Positions 39,242 through 49,761 of a DNA stretch of 64,000 nucleotides are shown piece after piece. How positions within the stretch are numbered: the first letter of the stretch is position 1; every line of letters begins with the position of its first letter. The DNA comes from Photorhabdus thracensis (GTDB taxonomy: Bacteria; Pseudomonadota; Gammaproteobacteria; Enterobacterales; Enterobacteriaceae). The DNA is taken from positions 124,001-188,000 of the forward strand of contig NZ_CP011104.1 in assembly GCF_001010285.1 (NCBI RefSeq), written 5' to 3'. Under the pieces are notes generated by a model. The model searched no databases. It had not been told where the DNA came from and saw nothing but the letters and a program-made list of their open reading frames with translations. Made by a program: the position numbers and the translations under genes.

Positions 39242-39493
39242 ATGCCACACATTGAGTCAGATACAACCAAAGAATGTACCATTTGTCTTGAAAATAATGA
39301 CAAGCCTTTTTACCAACTCAGTTGCAATCACGGCGGCCCCGAAAGCTATCCAATGCACACGGAATGCTTAAAACAAGCTTTCCAAGCTGAAGTTGACTCA
39401 AACAGAGTACCTGGAATAGCTTACGTGACATGCCCTTGCTGCCGACAAAATCCAGCACCGCTTGACATCGATGAAATCATGCACTTCGAGTAA
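39242..39493 (+). CDS. Small RING-finger-like protein (candidate E3 ligase effector)
   Basis: 83 residues with AGGAG seven bases before the ATG. Cysteines and histidines follow a RING cross-brace order: C12-x2-C15-x12-C28-x1-H30-x8-H39-x2-C42-x21-C64-x2-C67. The first pair reads CTICLE and the last CPCCR, with Arg68 where RING E3 ligases keep the linchpin arginine, and a hydrophobic residue (Ile14) at the E2-contact position. Spacing between the third and fourth ligand pairs departs from textbook RING-H2 (8 rather than 2-3 residues). RING domains recruit ubiquitin-loaded E2 enzymes in eukaryotes, so an effector is inferred. A plain zinc-binding protein is the alternative. No signal peptide. 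Confidence 0.7.
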   Translation: MPHIESDTTKECTICLENNDKPFYQLSCNHGGPESYPMHTECLKQAFQAEVDSNRVPGIAYVTCPCCRQNPAPLDIDEIMHFE

Positions 39494-39916
39494 CCAATCA
39501 ATAAACATAAAGATGCAAAACGGTTAAACAGTCGCCTACAGGCGGCTGTTCCAGATAGCAGGCAAACCCTTCAAGCTTTTCACTTTATCTCTCCCCTGTA
39601 TTGAGCGAAAGTTTACGGCTATTTTTGCCAAAAACCACGTCACCTTCGAATAATTTCTCTTTAAGTTGCTTAACACCAAACAAAGCAACATCAGCACTAC
39701 GAGAAACTTACAACAAACCCAAACAAAAAAGAAAGTCTGCCGCCATTTGTTAACTCATTAATGCGAAACGCTACGCAAATTAAGCGATTGAAATCACATA
39801 TCAACAACTTTTCTTGTTAATGAAAGGTAAATGAAAGGTTTTGTTATTATCAATTGAGTCAACCAGATCCGTTTATGGTGGCTATATCTTACACGGGTAT
39901 TGATGAGAGAAAACAA
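39494..39916. other. Gap upstream of tctC
   Basis: About 420 bp. AACAGTCGCC at 39527-39536 and GGCGGCTGTT at 39541-39550 form a strong stem with one G-T pair after the RING-like gene, but without a T-tract. The rest should carry the TctD-dependent tctC promoter; no operator was identified. Confidence 0.5.
39527..39550 (+). terminator. Hairpin after the RING-like gene
   Basis: A 10-bp stem (one wobble pair) around a TACA loop, 34 bp past the stop codon. The lack of a T-run makes it a possible rather than certain terminator. Confidence 0.5.
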
Positions 39917-40897
39917 ATGAAAACTATAACAATCAAAATGTTAGCGGCAACCGTTTTACTATTTAGCGCAAGCAGTGTTTTTGCTGCCGACGCCCCCGGC
40001 AGAACTGAATGTATTGCCCCGGCAAAACCGGGTGGCGGGTTTGATCTGACCTGCAAACTGGTACAGGTTTCATTACTGGATACGAAAGAGATCAGTAAAC
40101 CTATGCGCGTCACCTTTATGCCCGGTGGTGTCGGTGCTGTCGCTTACAACGCTATCGTCGCACAGCGACCTGCTGAAGCGGGAACCATCGTCGCCTTTTC
40201 CGGTGGTTCTCTGCTCAATTTGTCTCAGGGAAAATTTGGCCGCTACAACGTTAATGATGTTCGCTGGCTGGCAAGTGTTGGTACTGATTATGGCATGATT
40301 GCCGTTCGTGCTGATTCTCCTTATAGCACCCTAAATGATCTGATGAATGCTTTCAAAGACAATCCCACCAGCATTGTGTTTGGCGCCGGCGCGTCTATCG
40401 GCAGTCAGGACTGGATGAAAACAGCACTGCTGGCAAAAGAGGTGGGTGTTGATCCTCACAAAATGCGTTATGTCGCTTTTGAGGGGGGTGGTGAACCTGT
40501 CACAGCTCTGCTGGGTAACCATATTCAGGCTGTCTCCGGTGATCTGAGCGAGATGATGCCTTACCTGAATGGAGACAAAATCCGTGTTCTGGCTGTTTAT
40601 GCCGATAAACGGCTGGAGGGTGATTTAGCTAATATTCCTACCGCCAAAGAGCAAGGCTATGACCTAGTATGGCCGATTATCCGCGGATTTTATATGGGAC
40701 CAAAAGTCTCCGATGAAGCGTATCAGTGGTGGGTTGATACTTTTAATAAATTACAACAAACAGATACGTTTAAAAAGCAGCGTGATATCCGTGGATTGTT
40801 CGAATTTAACATGACCGGCAAGGAACTGGACAGCTATGTGAAAAAACAGGTTGAACAGTATCGTAAACAAGCCAAAGCTTTCGGCTTAGCCAAATAA
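39917..40897 (+). CDS. tctC: Tricarboxylate-binding periplasmic protein TctC
   Basis: 326 residues from ATG 39917 (MKTITIKMLAATVLLFSASS), giving a proper signal peptide cleaved near AFA-ADAPG; the upstream in-frame start adds an unlikely 21-residue leader. It is a tripartite tricarboxylate transporter receptor fold with APAKPGGGFDLTCKL (ligand loop) and FMPGGVGAVAYN. It delivers citrate-like acids to TctAB. First gene of tctCBA. Confidence 0.92.
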   Translation: MKTITIKMLAATVLLFSASSVFAADAPGRTECIAPAKPGGGFDLTCKLVQVSLLDTKEISKPMRVTFMPGGVGAVAYNAIVAQRPAEAGTIVAFSGGSLLNLSQGKFGRYNVNDVRWLASVGTDYGMIAVRADSPYSTLNDLMNAFKDNPTSIVFGAGASIGSQDWMKTALLAKEVGVDPHKMRYVAFEGGGEPVTALLGNHIQAVSGDLSEMMPYLNGDKIRVLAVYADKRLEGDLANIPTAKEQGYDLVWPIIRGFYMGPKVSDEAYQWWVDTFNKLQQTDTFKKQRDIRGLFEFNMTGKELDSYVKKQVEQYRKQAKAFGLAK

Positions 40898-40910
40898 CAG
40901 GGCAATTATC

Positions 40911-41342
40911 ATGAGCGATCGCCTCTTTGCGGCTGTCTGGTTAGCACTCTGTACCATCGGTATGGTTATTGGTTGGGAAATCCAAAGCGAATACACTTAT
41001 GAACCTCTGGGGCCCAGACCTTTTCCAATGATTATTCTGTCTCTGATGGCTCTCTGTGCTTTATTGCTGCTTTTCAAAAAACCAGAACAGAATAACTGGC
41101 CTAACGCATCGGTTATCCGTCGCCTGATGATGCTGATTGTCTCTTTAGTTATTTATGGCTGGGCATTTGAATGGCTGGGTTTTCCTCTGGCTACCGCTCT
41201 GCTGACATTCAGTGTCGCCCTGTTATTTAACGCGACACTGCCTGCCGCAATCATTTCCGGGGTGTTCCTTGGCGTCACGCTCTATTTCGCCTTTGACCGC
41301 TTACTTGATGTAACCCTGCCTCTCGGCAACTGGCTCAACTGA
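40911..41342 (+). CDS. tctB: Tricarboxylate transporter small membrane subunit TctB
   Basis: 143 residues with four hydrophobic segments (helix 1 LFAAVWLALCTIGMVIGW; last segment AIISGVFLGVTLYFAFDRLL), the TctB size and topology. It sits 13 bp after tctC and 11 bp before tctA. Confidence 0.88.
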   Translation: MSDRLFAAVWLALCTIGMVIGWEIQSEYTYEPLGPRPFPMIILSLMALCALLLLFKKPEQNNWPNASVIRRLMMLIVSLVIYGWAFEWLGFPLATALLTFSVALLFNATLPAAIISGVFLGVTLYFAFDRLLDVTLPLGNWLN

Positions 41343-41353
41343 CGGAGAATTTT

Positions 41354-42874
41354 ATGGAAACCTGGATGTATCTCAGTCAGGGGTTTGAAGTTGCCATGGT
41401 GCCGCAAAACCTGATTATTGCTTTAATTGGCTGTTTTGTCGGTACGATTGTTGGCCTGTTACCGGGGCTTGGGCCGATTAATGGTGTCGCGATTCTGCTG
41501 CCACTGGCTTTCGCGTTAAAACTGCCTGCTGAATCGGCTCTGATCTTATTAGCAACTGTTTATATCGGCTGTGAGTATGGTGGGCGTATATCATCGATTC
41601 TGCTGAATGTTCCCGGCGATGCCGCCGCCATTATGACCGCACTGGATGGTTATCCGATGGCAAAACAAGGCCGTGCGGGTGTGGCGCTGTCTATTTCCGC
41701 AGTCAGTTCTTTCTGTGGTTCTTTGCTGGCAATTTTCGGCATTATTTTGTTTGCACCATTACTGGCGCAGTGGTCATTAGCTTTCGGCCCTGCTGAATAT
41801 TTTGCTCTCATGGTTTTTGCTATTGCCTGTCTGGGTAGCATGATGAGTCAGAATCCGCTGAAATCACTATTAGCGGCACTGATAGGATTGGGTCTGGCAA
41901 CTGTCGGAGTAGACGCCAACACCGGGGTTTACCGTTTTACTTTCGACAACGTTCATCTGTCAGATGGTATTCAGTTTATCGTTGTAGTAATAGGACTGTT
42001 CTCTGTCAGCGAAATTCTGCTGATGTTAGAAAATACATCAACCGGCAAAACCATTATTCGCAAAACAGGCCGTTTGTTGTTTAACCGCAAGGAAGCGGCT
42101 GAATGCGCCATGCCAACGATCAGGTCATCTTTTATCGGTTTCTTTGTCGGTATTTTGCCTGGTGCAGGGGCGACAATTGCCAGTGCAATTACCTATATGA
42201 CCGAGAAAAGGATCAGTGGAAACAGCGATTCATTTGGTAAAGGTGATATTCGTGGCGTTGCAGCACCGGAAGCTGCTAACAACGCTTCGGCCTGTGGCTC
42301 CTTTATTCCAATGCTAACATTAGGAGTTCCAGGTTCAGGCACCACTGCCGTTATGATGGGTGCATTAACGCTCTATAACATTACGCCGGGTCCGGGAATG
42401 TTTACTGAGCAACCGGATATCGTTTGGGGATTAATTGCAGCATTACTGATTGCCAACATTATCCTGCTAATCATGAATATCCCAATGATAGGTCTATTTA
42501 CCCGGATGTTAACTATTCCGTTATGGTTCCTTGTCCCTGCCATTGCTACCGTTTCGGCCGTTGGTGTATATGCGGTACACAGTACTACATTCGATCTTCT
42601 GCTGATGATAGGGCTGGGCGTTTTCGGTTACATTCTAAGGAAAATGAATTTCCCCATGTCACCATTAATTCTCGGTTTCGTATTGGGAGAAATGCTGGAA
42701 CAAAATTTACGTCGCGCACTTTCCATCAGTAATGGAGAATTTGGAATTCTGTGGAACAGCACGATTGCTCAGAGTTTATTGATATTGGCAGTATTGGTTC
42801 TGATTATTCCTCCAGTATTACGCATCATCCGTAAGCGCCGTATTCAGCAAATGGCTGCTGAAACTAAAGCCTGA
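41354..42874 (+). CDS. tctA: Tricarboxylate transporter large membrane subunit TctA
   Basis: 506 residues, about 12 membrane helices. Family motifs are [20 protein letters not shown] near 30 and [14 protein letters not shown] near 260, an inverted-repeat pair typical of TctA, plus [20 protein letters not shown]. It is the main permease of the Na+/H+-dependent tricarboxylate uptake system with TctB and TctC. A terminator follows. Confidence 0.94.
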   Translation: METWMYLSQGFEVAMVPQNLIIALIGCFVGTIVGLLPGLGPINGVAILLPLAFALKLPAESALILLATVYIGCEYGGRISSILLNVPGDAAAIMTALDGYPMAKQGRAGVALSISAVSSFCGSLLAIFGIILFAPLLAQWSLAFGPAEYFALMVFAIACLGSMMSQNPLKSLLAALIGLGLATVGVDANTGVYRFTFDNVHLSDGIQFIVVVIGLFSVSEILLMLENTSTGKTIIRKTGRLLFNRKEAAECAMPTIRSSFIGFFVGILPGAGATIASAITYMTEKRISGNSDSFGKGDIRGVAAPEAANNASACGSFIPMLTLGVPGSGTTAVMMGALTLYNITPGPGMFTEQPDIVWGLIAALLIANIILLIMNIPMIGLFTRMLTIPLWFLVPAIATVSAVGVYAVHSTTFDLLLMIGLGVFGYILRKMNFPMSPLILGFVLGEMLEQNLRRALSISNGEFGILWNSTIAQSLLILAVLVLIIPPVLRIIRKRRIQQMAAETKA

Positions 42875-42880
42875 TAAACA

Positions 42881-42918
42881 AAAGCCCATAATTATCATCA
42901 AAAAATTATGGACTTTTG
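42881..42918 (+). terminator. Terminator after tctA
   Basis: AAAGCCCATAATT at 42881-42893 faces AATTATGGACTTTT at 42904-42917, one mismatch, ending in TTTTG. It lies directly after the tctA stop. Confidence 0.75.
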
Positions 42919-43053
42919 TCACTGAAAAGATAAAAACACACTTTACATTACATTAATGTTATCTTTCACGAAAATTAACGCTCAGAAAAATAGGACTTAA
43001 TTCATATTAAACCTCAATTTTTGTGAGCCTTCAATTTTCACCAAATCCATGAT

Positions 43054-43500
43054 TTAAAATTCTCGATTCACCGTTAAATAATCACTAAATGATACCGAGC
43101 ATTCAATATCATTAACAATTGCCGATGCAATAAAAATATTCCTGTCGTCTCGTTTATTGAAGTAGGTTAATTTTAAAATTAAATTATGAGGATTATATTC
43201 TGTATAAGTTTCATAATAGTCTTTATATCTGGGTCGAACTGAACTGTCTCTCGATTTATCTTTTTCCATCTCTTTTTTAGCAAATTCCGCAGCAAGAATT
43301 TTATTGATTTCAACATCAGAGAGTAATTCGATTCTTGTTTTTTTAAAATCAACATCCTGAGAATGAATATTCAAATCATTTATCATTTTTCCCCGCATAT
43401 TCATTTCAATATAGCCGCCTGTTTGAATGCAAGATTCGCTGTCAGCGTATATATTAAATGGCAAAAACAACAAAGCATAGGGTAATAAACGCATTATCAT
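43054..43500 (-). CDS. Hypothetical secreted protein, about 148 residues
   Basis: N-terminal signal peptide MRLLPYALLFLPFNIYA, probably cut before DSESC. Two cysteines remain (C24 and one near 134), likely a disulfide. The C-terminal half has YTEYNPHNLILKLTYFNKRD and IFIASAIVNDIECSV, which resemble a widespread enterobacterial secreted family sometimes annotated as Shiga-toxin-A-like; that name is not supported here and no active site is visible. GGGAG stands four bases before ATG 43500; ATG 43494 is also possible. Confidence 0.6.
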   Translation of the reverse strand: MIMRLLPYALLFLPFNIYADSESCIQTGGYIEMNMRGKMINDLNIHSQDVDFKKTRIELLSDVEINKILAAEFAKKEMEKDKSRDSSVRPRYKDYYETYTEYNPHNLILKLTYFNKRDDRNIFIASAIVNDIECSVSFSDYLTVNREF

Positions 43501-43805
43501 ACAACTCCCAGTTCCTTATTTCAGAGCTTCACACTCTGTTCCTTGTGTTGAACCCAACGATGATACAACCTTTTGACGTCATCCGGCAGACGGTCTTCTC
43601 CAACCCCAGGTATTCTGAAGGACTCTCTTCCGAGTATGTGGTTAGTCGGATCAAAAAGCAGAATAATGGTGATACGGACAGTGCACAGAAACAGAAGTGT
43701 ACATTTTGGTACACGAGGTTGACTCGTTTCGCTCATCCTGGTCGCCTAAAATGCGCCAAAAGTTGTTACTTTTGCCTGAGCACTGTCCAAACCTGATAAG
43801 GAGAA
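43501..43805. other. Gap upstream of the secreted protein and downstream of fabB
   Basis: Open frames exist on both strands (71 codons minus, 112 plus), but neither has a good ribosome site or recognised family. Likely remnant DNA in the accessory insert next to fabB. Confidence 0.35.
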
Positions 43806-45020
43806 TTAACCCAAATATTTGCTCATTACCAGGGAAGCATTCGTACCACCAAAACCAAAGCTGTTGGACATTACTGTATTCAACTTTTGTTCGGTAGGTT
43901 TCGTAATGATATTCATGCCCGCCGCTTTATCATCAAGATCTTCAATGTTAATACTCGGTGCGATAAAACTATGTTCTAACATCAGCAGGCTATAAATTGC
44001 TTCATGTACACCAGCAGCACCCAGTGAATGGCCTGTCATCGCTTTTGTTGCAGAAATTGCAGGTGTCGTATCACCAAATACTTCCCTGATAGCCTCCAAC
44101 TCTTTCAAATCACCCGCTGGCGTGGAAGTACCATGCGTATTCACATAGTCAATAGAACCTTTTACACCTTGCAACGCCATATGCATACAACGAACTGCAC
44201 CTTCACCGGATGGAACCACCATATCCGCACCATCAGATGTTGCACCATACCCAACAATTTCAGCGTATATGTGTGCGCCGCGTGCTAATGCATGCTCCAA
44301 TTCTTCAACAACAACGATACCGCCACCGCCGGCAATAACAAAACCATCACGGTTTTTATCATAAGTACGGGAAGCCTGTTCAGGCGTTTCGTTATATTTC
44401 GTTGAAAGTGCCCCCATCGCATCAAATTCACAACTCATTTCCCAGCACAGCTCTTCACCACCGCCAGCAAAAACAACATCCTGTTTTCCTAACTGAATAA
44501 GTTCAGCCGCATGACCAATACAATGAGCCGAGGTAGAACAAGCAGAACTGATAGAGTAGTTTACCCCTTTGATTTTAAAAGGAGTCGCAAGGCAAGCTGA
44601 CACACCGGAAGCCATTGCACGGGTCACCATATAAGGCCCTACACCACGCAAACCACGAGAACGCATACCATCAGCGGCAGCCACTTGATTATGTGGAGAA
44701 CCGCCACCAGAACCCACAACTAATCCACTACGAATATTAGAAACCTGATCATCAGTCAGGCCAGAATCTTTAATTGCTTCATCCATCGCCAGATAAGCAT
44801 AAACAGAAGCATCACTCATGAAACGCTGAATTTTTCGGTCTATTAACCCTGTAATATCCAGTTTTACATTACCCCAAACGTGACTTCTCATTTTCATCTC
44901 TTTAAATTCTTCGGAAAAAGTTATCCCGGAGCGACCTTCTTTCAGAGATGCCAGTACTTCTTTCTGGTTATTACCAATGCTGGAGACAATACCCAATCCA
45001 GTGATCACTGCACGCTTCAT
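43806..45020 (-). CDS. fabB: 3-oxoacyl-ACP synthase I FabB
   Basis: 404 residues from ATG 45020 ([19 protein letters not shown]) with GAGG upstream. The condensing-enzyme triad is visible: Cys in [14 protein letters not shown] near 162, His in [11 protein letters not shown] and His in [14 protein letters not shown]. FabB elongates unsaturated acyl chains and is controlled by FadR (activation) and FabR (repression); both sites lie upstream. Confidence 0.97.
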   Translation of the reverse strand: MKRAVITGLGIVSSIGNNQKEVLASLKEGRSGITFSEEFKEMKMRSHVWGNVKLDITGLIDRKIQRFMSDASVYAYLAMDEAIKDSGLTDDQVSNIRSGLVVGSGGGSPHNQVAAADGMRSRGLRGVGPYMVTRAMASGVSACLATPFKIKGVNYSISSACSTSAHCIGHAAELIQLGKQDVVFAGGGEELCWEMSCEFDAMGALSTKYNETPEQASRTYDKNRDGFVIAGGGGIVVVEELEHALARGAHIYAEIVGYGATSDGADMVVPSGEGAVRCMHMALQGVKGSIDYVNTHGTSTPAGDLKELEAIREVFGDTTPAISATKAMTGHSLGAAGVHEAIYSLLMLEHSFIAPSINIEDLDDKAAGMNIITKPTEQKLNTVMSNSFGFGGTNASLVMSKYLG

Positions 45021-45077
45021 TAAATACCTCATTAAATATGTTTATCTGCGGGATCTCTATCAATCTAACAGCACTTT

Positions 45078-45095
45078 AGCGTACACTTGTACGCC
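45078..45095. promoter_or_regulatory. FabR operator of fabB
   Basis: AGCGTACACTTGTACGCC, a near-perfect palindrome matching the FabR site of enterobacterial fabA and fabB, 58 bp before the fabB start. Confidence 0.85.
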
Positions 45096-45114
45096 GAACA
45101 AGTCCGATCAGGAT
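45096..45114 (-). promoter_or_regulatory. FadR site of fabB
   Basis: The minus strand reads ATCCTGATCGGACTTGTTC, close to the FadR consensus and directly beside the FabR box, as in E. coli fabB. Confidence 0.72.
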
Positions 45115-45454
45115 AAAATTACGAAGAAAAATTCATCCATCGAAAGATCCTGATATTTTTATTACGTTTTCTTCTAATTAGAAACGAGTTTAATAACAGC
45201 TGCTATAACCATGAATAGAATTCTTATGAAAAGAACCGGCTTTTATGTTATCTTACTAACAGAATTACTTAAATTCTCCAAACTTACAGTAACAAACATT
45301 TTGAAATAAAAAATTTTCTGACTTTATTAGTAATAAAGCCATTATTCACACACAAAATGATTGTAATGATATTATGTCATATAAAATGGTCGGTTCATTG
45401 TAAGACCTAAGTGAGTTAGAGCACTTCCACCCACTAACTTTATGGGGGTTAATA

Positions 45455-46000
45455 ATGAGAGGACTGGGTTATCTTCTATTAAGCGTTGGTATTGTATGGA
45501 TCTTAGTAGCTTTTAATATGGATACAAATATCTCATCACAATACGGCAACAAAATTAACAATATTAGATTGGTTGTATCACAACAGAACCATATCCTAAT
45601 TGGAGCATTCATCACACTTTATGGGCTAATTATGATTATATCCAGTAAAAATCAGCGGTTATTAGAGTCTATATACAAGAGCCATGATAAGGATATTTCT
45701 GGATTAAACTCAGAGAAAACATTCATACGAGCACCTATACCAAATTCAGATTACCTAAAGCAGGCTAATAATCACCGCTATTACGATTTTATCGATAAAG
45801 ACTCAAATATCCTTGAAAAAAGAGTAGCTGAATTTTGTAAGTTATGCTCATCTTATATTGAAGAAGTCAATCACAAAAACGGTGATAAAGTAGCAGCCAG
45901 GCGCAAAGTGATATCAATGATTGATATAATTTCCTCACACTTAAAGGAAACACAGTCAAAGGAATTTAAAAAACTGTGTGAATTTCATATTCCTTTATAG
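45455..46000 (+). CDS. Hypothetical inner-membrane protein, two helices and a soluble tail
   Basis: 181 residues. Two membrane helices (GYLLLSVGIVWILVAFN at 5-21; HILIGAFITLYGLIMIIS at 46-63) are followed by a hydrophilic, partly helical cytoplasmic tail (65-181). GGGGGTT stands before the ATG. No family recognised. It lies in an insert between fabB and mnmC, which are neighbours in E. coli. Confidence 0.6.
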   Translation: MRGLGYLLLSVGIVWILVAFNMDTNISSQYGNKINNIRLVVSQQNHILIGAFITLYGLIMIISSKNQRLLESIYKSHDKDISGLNSEKTFIRAPIPNSDYLKQANNHRYYDFIDKDSNILEKRVAEFCKLCSSYIEEVNHKNGDKVAARRKVISMIDIISSHLKETQSKEFKKLCEFHIPL

Positions 46001-46016
46001 ACTTAAACCCCGCGTT

Positions 46017-46064
46017 GTTGAACTGCACCCCAAAAGTTGGATACTAACTGATTAAGGTGCAGTT
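46017..46064. repeat. IS3-family-like terminus with inverted repeat
   Basis: TGAACTGCACCCCAAAAGTT is typical of IS150-type IS3 family ends. AACTGCACC at 46021-46029 is repeated inverted as GGTGCAGTT at 46056-46064 only 26 bp away, so it would be a collapsed element or scar without transposase. Confidence 0.4.
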
Positions 46065-46119
46065 TTTCAAATAATATTCTTTTTATAACTAAAGTGGGAT
46101 CCCGACCTGAGTTTTATGA

Positions 46120-46362
46120 AGTTTTCACTGTTGTTTTTACCACTTTTAACGTCTAATTTTTATTAAGTTTAATCATCATGGTATATTGTGTTTTAGGTTT
46201 AACCAACGTTAATCATATTCGCTTTTTATCTTTTACTAACACTGTTTTACTGGCAATTCTGAGCAGTTTTTATAAGTCACCCTCTTTTATTTTATCTTGA
46301 TAAATCAACCCGTAAATGGCCTGATGGTATAAAAATACCCCTTGGTGTTTTTTCAGATAATC
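46120..46362 (+). repeat. Direct repeat copy 1 (about 240 bp)
   Basis: Shares long near-identical runs with 47240-47475, including TTTTTATTAAGTTTAATCAT, AACGTTAATCATATTCGC and AACCCGTAAATGGCCTGATG. Roughly 85-90% identity by eye. Confidence 0.85.
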
Positions 46363-47239
46363 TCGCATGATCTGATTGTTTAGCGGTGTATTTAAACAGG
46401 TTGACTGATTAAAAATCCACAAGATTTTACGGACTTTTAATAGTTAAACCCCATTATTGTTATAAAGATACTATTCATTTGGTTATTCAAAGCACAGTTT
46501 TAAATAAAAACTTTTTAAATTTTTATAAAGAGATTTATTTTACACTTGGGATATTTTGTTTTACCGTTTTATGATTTTTGTCTTATCTTCAATAAAATGG
46601 CTATTTTAGCGTAATAAATAGCCTGTGTGTTTGGTAAATTCATTTAATAATACTTTATTACAGGAGAATTAATCAACCAGAAAGATTATAACGATTAAAT
46701 AGGTATTTAAGCATTAACAGATCGCGAAAATAGCTTAAAAAAATAACGACATAAGTTTATTTTAGCGTTTAATCACATTAACGATATAAAGAGAGAGACA
46801 TGATTTAAATAAAACCGTAAAAAGCAATGTTATTGACCGGGCTAAAATAGTATAAAATAAGTTTAAATGGCCATGTTTAACGTATCACGGTGCTGCATGA
46901 TAAATGCAACATAATAACTCTGTAAGTAACCCAGTTCGTATTCGGTTAAATCATTTATTTACAGATTTTGTTTTTCATGAGAGATTATTTAACTATATGA
47001 TAAATAAGTTTATTCCCAAATTGAAAACGTTATTAAATCCGGTGTGTTTTTTAAAACACACTGTTTAATTAACATATTTTATTTTCTTATTTGTTTTTTA
47101 CCAGATATGTAAATATTAATAGAGCTAATTATTTTTCTCATTTTTCACTGTTGGCTTTATGATCGTCAGGTTTTTAACTATTATTAAAATCCATTTTTTA
47201 ACCTCTGGTTTCAATCGATATAATAATGTTTTAACCATT

Positions 47240-47475
47240 GTTTTCATTGCTTTTAACACCTGATTTTTATTAAGTTTAATCATCATGGCATATTGTATTT
47301 TACATTTAATCAACGTTAATCATATTCGCTTTTTATCTTTACTGATACTGTTTTACTGGCAATTCGGAGCAGTTTTTATAAGTCACCCTCCTTTATTTTA
47401 TCTTCATAAATCAACCCGTAAATGGCCTGATGGTATAAAGATACCTTTTTATGTTTTTTCAGATAATATTCTTTT
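47240..47475 (+). repeat. Direct repeat copy 2 (about 240 bp)
   Basis: Second copy of the 46120-46362 repeat, 1.1 kb downstream. It extends into a 90-codon open frame (47285-47557). Copy 1 has a frameshift and stop in the same frame. Confidence 0.85.
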
Positions 47476-47602
47476 TCTCGGCGATGTTCATCAGCACCAG
47501 GGTTCTGATTTATGGGTTTCCAATCTCTTCTCCTGTCAGGTGGCACATCAAGCTTAACCCCGCTAAAATCACGTTATTATCAGTAACATTGCAGGCATTA
47601 CC

Positions 47603-49645
47603 GTGAAAAACTCTGCCATCTGTACCGCAACCCTGAGCTGGAATGATCAGGGCACTCCGGTTTCAGCACAATTCGACGACGTTTACTTTTCAAATCAGGA
47701 TGGGCTGGAAGAAACCCGTTATGTATTTCTTAACGGCAACCACTTTCCCCAACGATTCAGCACTCATCCCCGAACTAACTGTGTCATAACAGAAACTGGC
47801 TTCGGAACAGGCTTGAATTTTCTGACACTATGGCAATCATTTGATGCATTTCGGCAGCAAAATCCTGATGCCCCGTTGAAACGTCTGCATTTCATTAGTT
47901 TCGAGAAATACCCGCTGAAAACCAGTGATTTACGGGCAGCTCATCAACGCTGGCCTGAACTTGGCATTTTTTCGCAACAGCTCTGCCAGCAATGGCCTCA
48001 GCCGCTGGCAGGCTGCCACCGACTCATTATGGCAAATGGAACGGTCACACTGGATTTATGGTTTGGTGATGTCAATGATCTGTTGCCAACAATGGATTCC
48101 AGCCTTTACGGTAAAATAGATGCCTGGTTTTTAGATGGCTTCGCACCTGCAAAAAACCCACAAATGTGGAGCGAACAACTGTTTGCCGCAATGGCACAAT
48201 TTGCCCGCCCAGACGGCACCTTTGCCACCTTCACTTCTGCCGGTATCGTCCGTCGTGGTTTACAACAAACCGGTTTTAATGTCAGTAAAGTAAAAGGATT
48301 TGGTCGCAAAAGAGAAATGCTGACCGGGGTTCTGGCAACACAGAAATCTCAGTCATTGCCCACACCGTGGTTTGCCCGTCCAGCGGCAAGCCACACAGAT
48401 GATATCGCGATTATCGGCGGTGGTATTGCCGGTATTCTCACCGCTCTTGCGCTACTGCGTCGTGGCGCGCAAGTTACACTTTATTGTCAGGATGAATTTC
48501 CAGCACAAGGTGCGTCCGGCAATCGTCAAGGAGCACTCTACCCGCTACTTAACGGTAATAGTAATGGGCTCGAAAAATTCTTTACCTCTGCATTTACTTT
48601 TGCCCGCCGTCAGTATGATCAGCTATCAGCTCAGGGAATTCATTTCGACCATCAATGGTGTGGTGTCAGCCAGCTTGCTTATGATGAAAAAAGCAGCAGG
48701 AAAATTGAAAAAATTCTGGTAACAGAATGGCCGGATGAAATCGCTGTTGGTATGAACCGCCACCAATTGAGTGAAGCATGTGGACTGGATATTAATCACC
48801 CCGGCATTCACTATCCACAAGGGGGATGGCTATGCCCGGCCGAATTGACCAAAGCGGCAACAGAATTAGCACAACAGCAAGGGATGAGCTGTTTCTTCAA
48901 TCATGAAATTACCGCTATTGATCATAGCGAAAATGGTTGGCAACTGCATTTGATGCATCAAGGACAACGCTTAAGCACACACCATAAAACGGTAGTGATT
49001 GCCAATGGCTATCACCTGCCCCAATTTAGACAAACCGAAAAATTGCCGGTTACCGCCGTTCGTGGTCAAGTCAGCCATATTCCAACCACAACAGAGCTGA
49101 GTAAATTGAAAAATGTGCTTTGCTATGATGGCTATATGACACCGGCTAATCCAACCAATCAGTACCACTGCATCGGGGCAAGTTATCAACGCCATCGGCT
49201 TGATAGCGAATATTCTGAAACAGAACAACAAGAGAATCGTGATCGATTACTGAAATGTTTACCTGATGCCGGATGGGTAAGTCAGGTTGATGTTTCTGCC
49301 GGAAAATCTCGCCAAAGTATTCGTTGTGTTATTCGTGACCATATGCCAATGGTGGGAAATGTGCCGAATCTCAATGAAATAATGGAAAATTATCAGGATC
49401 TATCAAAACAAATCCGCACAGGAAATCCTGTCGCAGATGCCCCCTGTTATTCCAATCTGTTTGTTATCGGAGCATTAAGTTCCCGTGGATTATGCTCTGC
49501 ACCACTAAGTGCAGAAATCCTTGCAGGGCAGATCTTTGATGAACCCTTGCCACTGGATAATGAAACACTGGCAGCCCTTCATCCAAACCGTTTTTGGATC
49601 AGAAAGCTACTGAAAGGCCGCGAAGTTAAAACCGAAAAACCATAA
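47603..49645 (+). CDS. mnmC: tRNA 5-methylaminomethyl-2-thiouridine biosynthesis bifunctional protein MnmC
   Basis: 680 residues. N-terminal MnmC2 methyltransferase half ([12 protein letters not shown] near 65, [15 protein letters not shown] near 173) and C-terminal FAD-dependent MnmC1 half starting [19 protein letters not shown] near 268. It removes the carboxymethyl group and then methylates with SAM to finish mnm5s2U34 in tRNA. It is divergent from fabB as in E. coli but separated by the 2.6-kb insert. Confidence 0.95.
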   Translation: MKNSAICTATLSWNDQGTPVSAQFDDVYFSNQDGLEETRYVFLNGNHFPQRFSTHPRTNCVITETGFGTGLNFLTLWQSFDAFRQQNPDAPLKRLHFISFEKYPLKTSDLRAAHQRWPELGIFSQQLCQQWPQPLAGCHRLIMANGTVTLDLWFGDVNDLLPTMDSSLYGKIDAWFLDGFAPAKNPQMWSEQLFAAMAQFARPDGTFATFTSAGIVRRGLQQTGFNVSKVKGFGRKREMLTGVLATQKSQSLPTPWFARPAASHTDDIAIIGGGIAGILTALALLRRGAQVTLYCQDEFPAQGASGNRQGALYPLLNGNSNGLEKFFTSAFTFARRQYDQLSAQGIHFDHQWCGVSQLAYDEKSSRKIEKILVTEWPDEIAVGMNRHQLSEACGLDINHPGIHYPQGGWLCPAELTKAATELAQQQGMSCFFNHEITAIDHSENGWQLHLMHQGQRLSTHHKTVVIANGYHLPQFRQTEKLPVTAVRGQVSHIPTTTELSKLKNVLCYDGYMTPANPTNQYHCIGASYQRHRLDSEYSETEQQENRDRLLKCLPDAGWVSQVDVSAGKSRQSIRCVIRDHMPMVGNVPNLNEIMENYQDLSKQIRTGNPVADAPCYSNLFVIGALSSRGLCSAPLSAEILAGQIFDEPLPLDNETLAALHPNRFWIRKLLKGREVKTEKP

Positions 49646-49761
49646 GAAAGTCTCAAGTCAAGTGATTTCTCAGCTTCGTGAGCATCAAAAAAGCGCAGAC
49701 TTTTTGGCTTTTACGGCTGTAGTGTTAAAATGAGTTCGCTTTTCCACTACCCTTAATCAAT

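Larger units (their letters stand above)
45021..45454. other. fabB upstream region
   Basis: Holds the FabR and FadR sites near fabB and, further right, about 300 bp of AT-rich DNA that should carry the promoter of the small membrane protein gene at 45455. No other feature seen. Confidence 0.5.
46001..47602. other. AT-rich insert between the membrane protein gene and mnmC
   Basis: About 1.6 kb, very T-rich on the plus strand, with no intact gene. It contains a terminal-repeat-like sequence (46017-46064), two copies of a 240-bp direct repeat and the mnmC promoter. Short frames such as 47285-47557 (including RKWPDGIKIPFYVF) are inside the repeat and look like gene relics. Confidence 0.6.

Noticed and set aside
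43054..43500. Naming this a Shiga toxin A subunit
   Set aside because: Only a loose resemblance to a secreted family carrying that label; too short for an N-glycosidase and no active-site Glu-Arg pair could be recognised.
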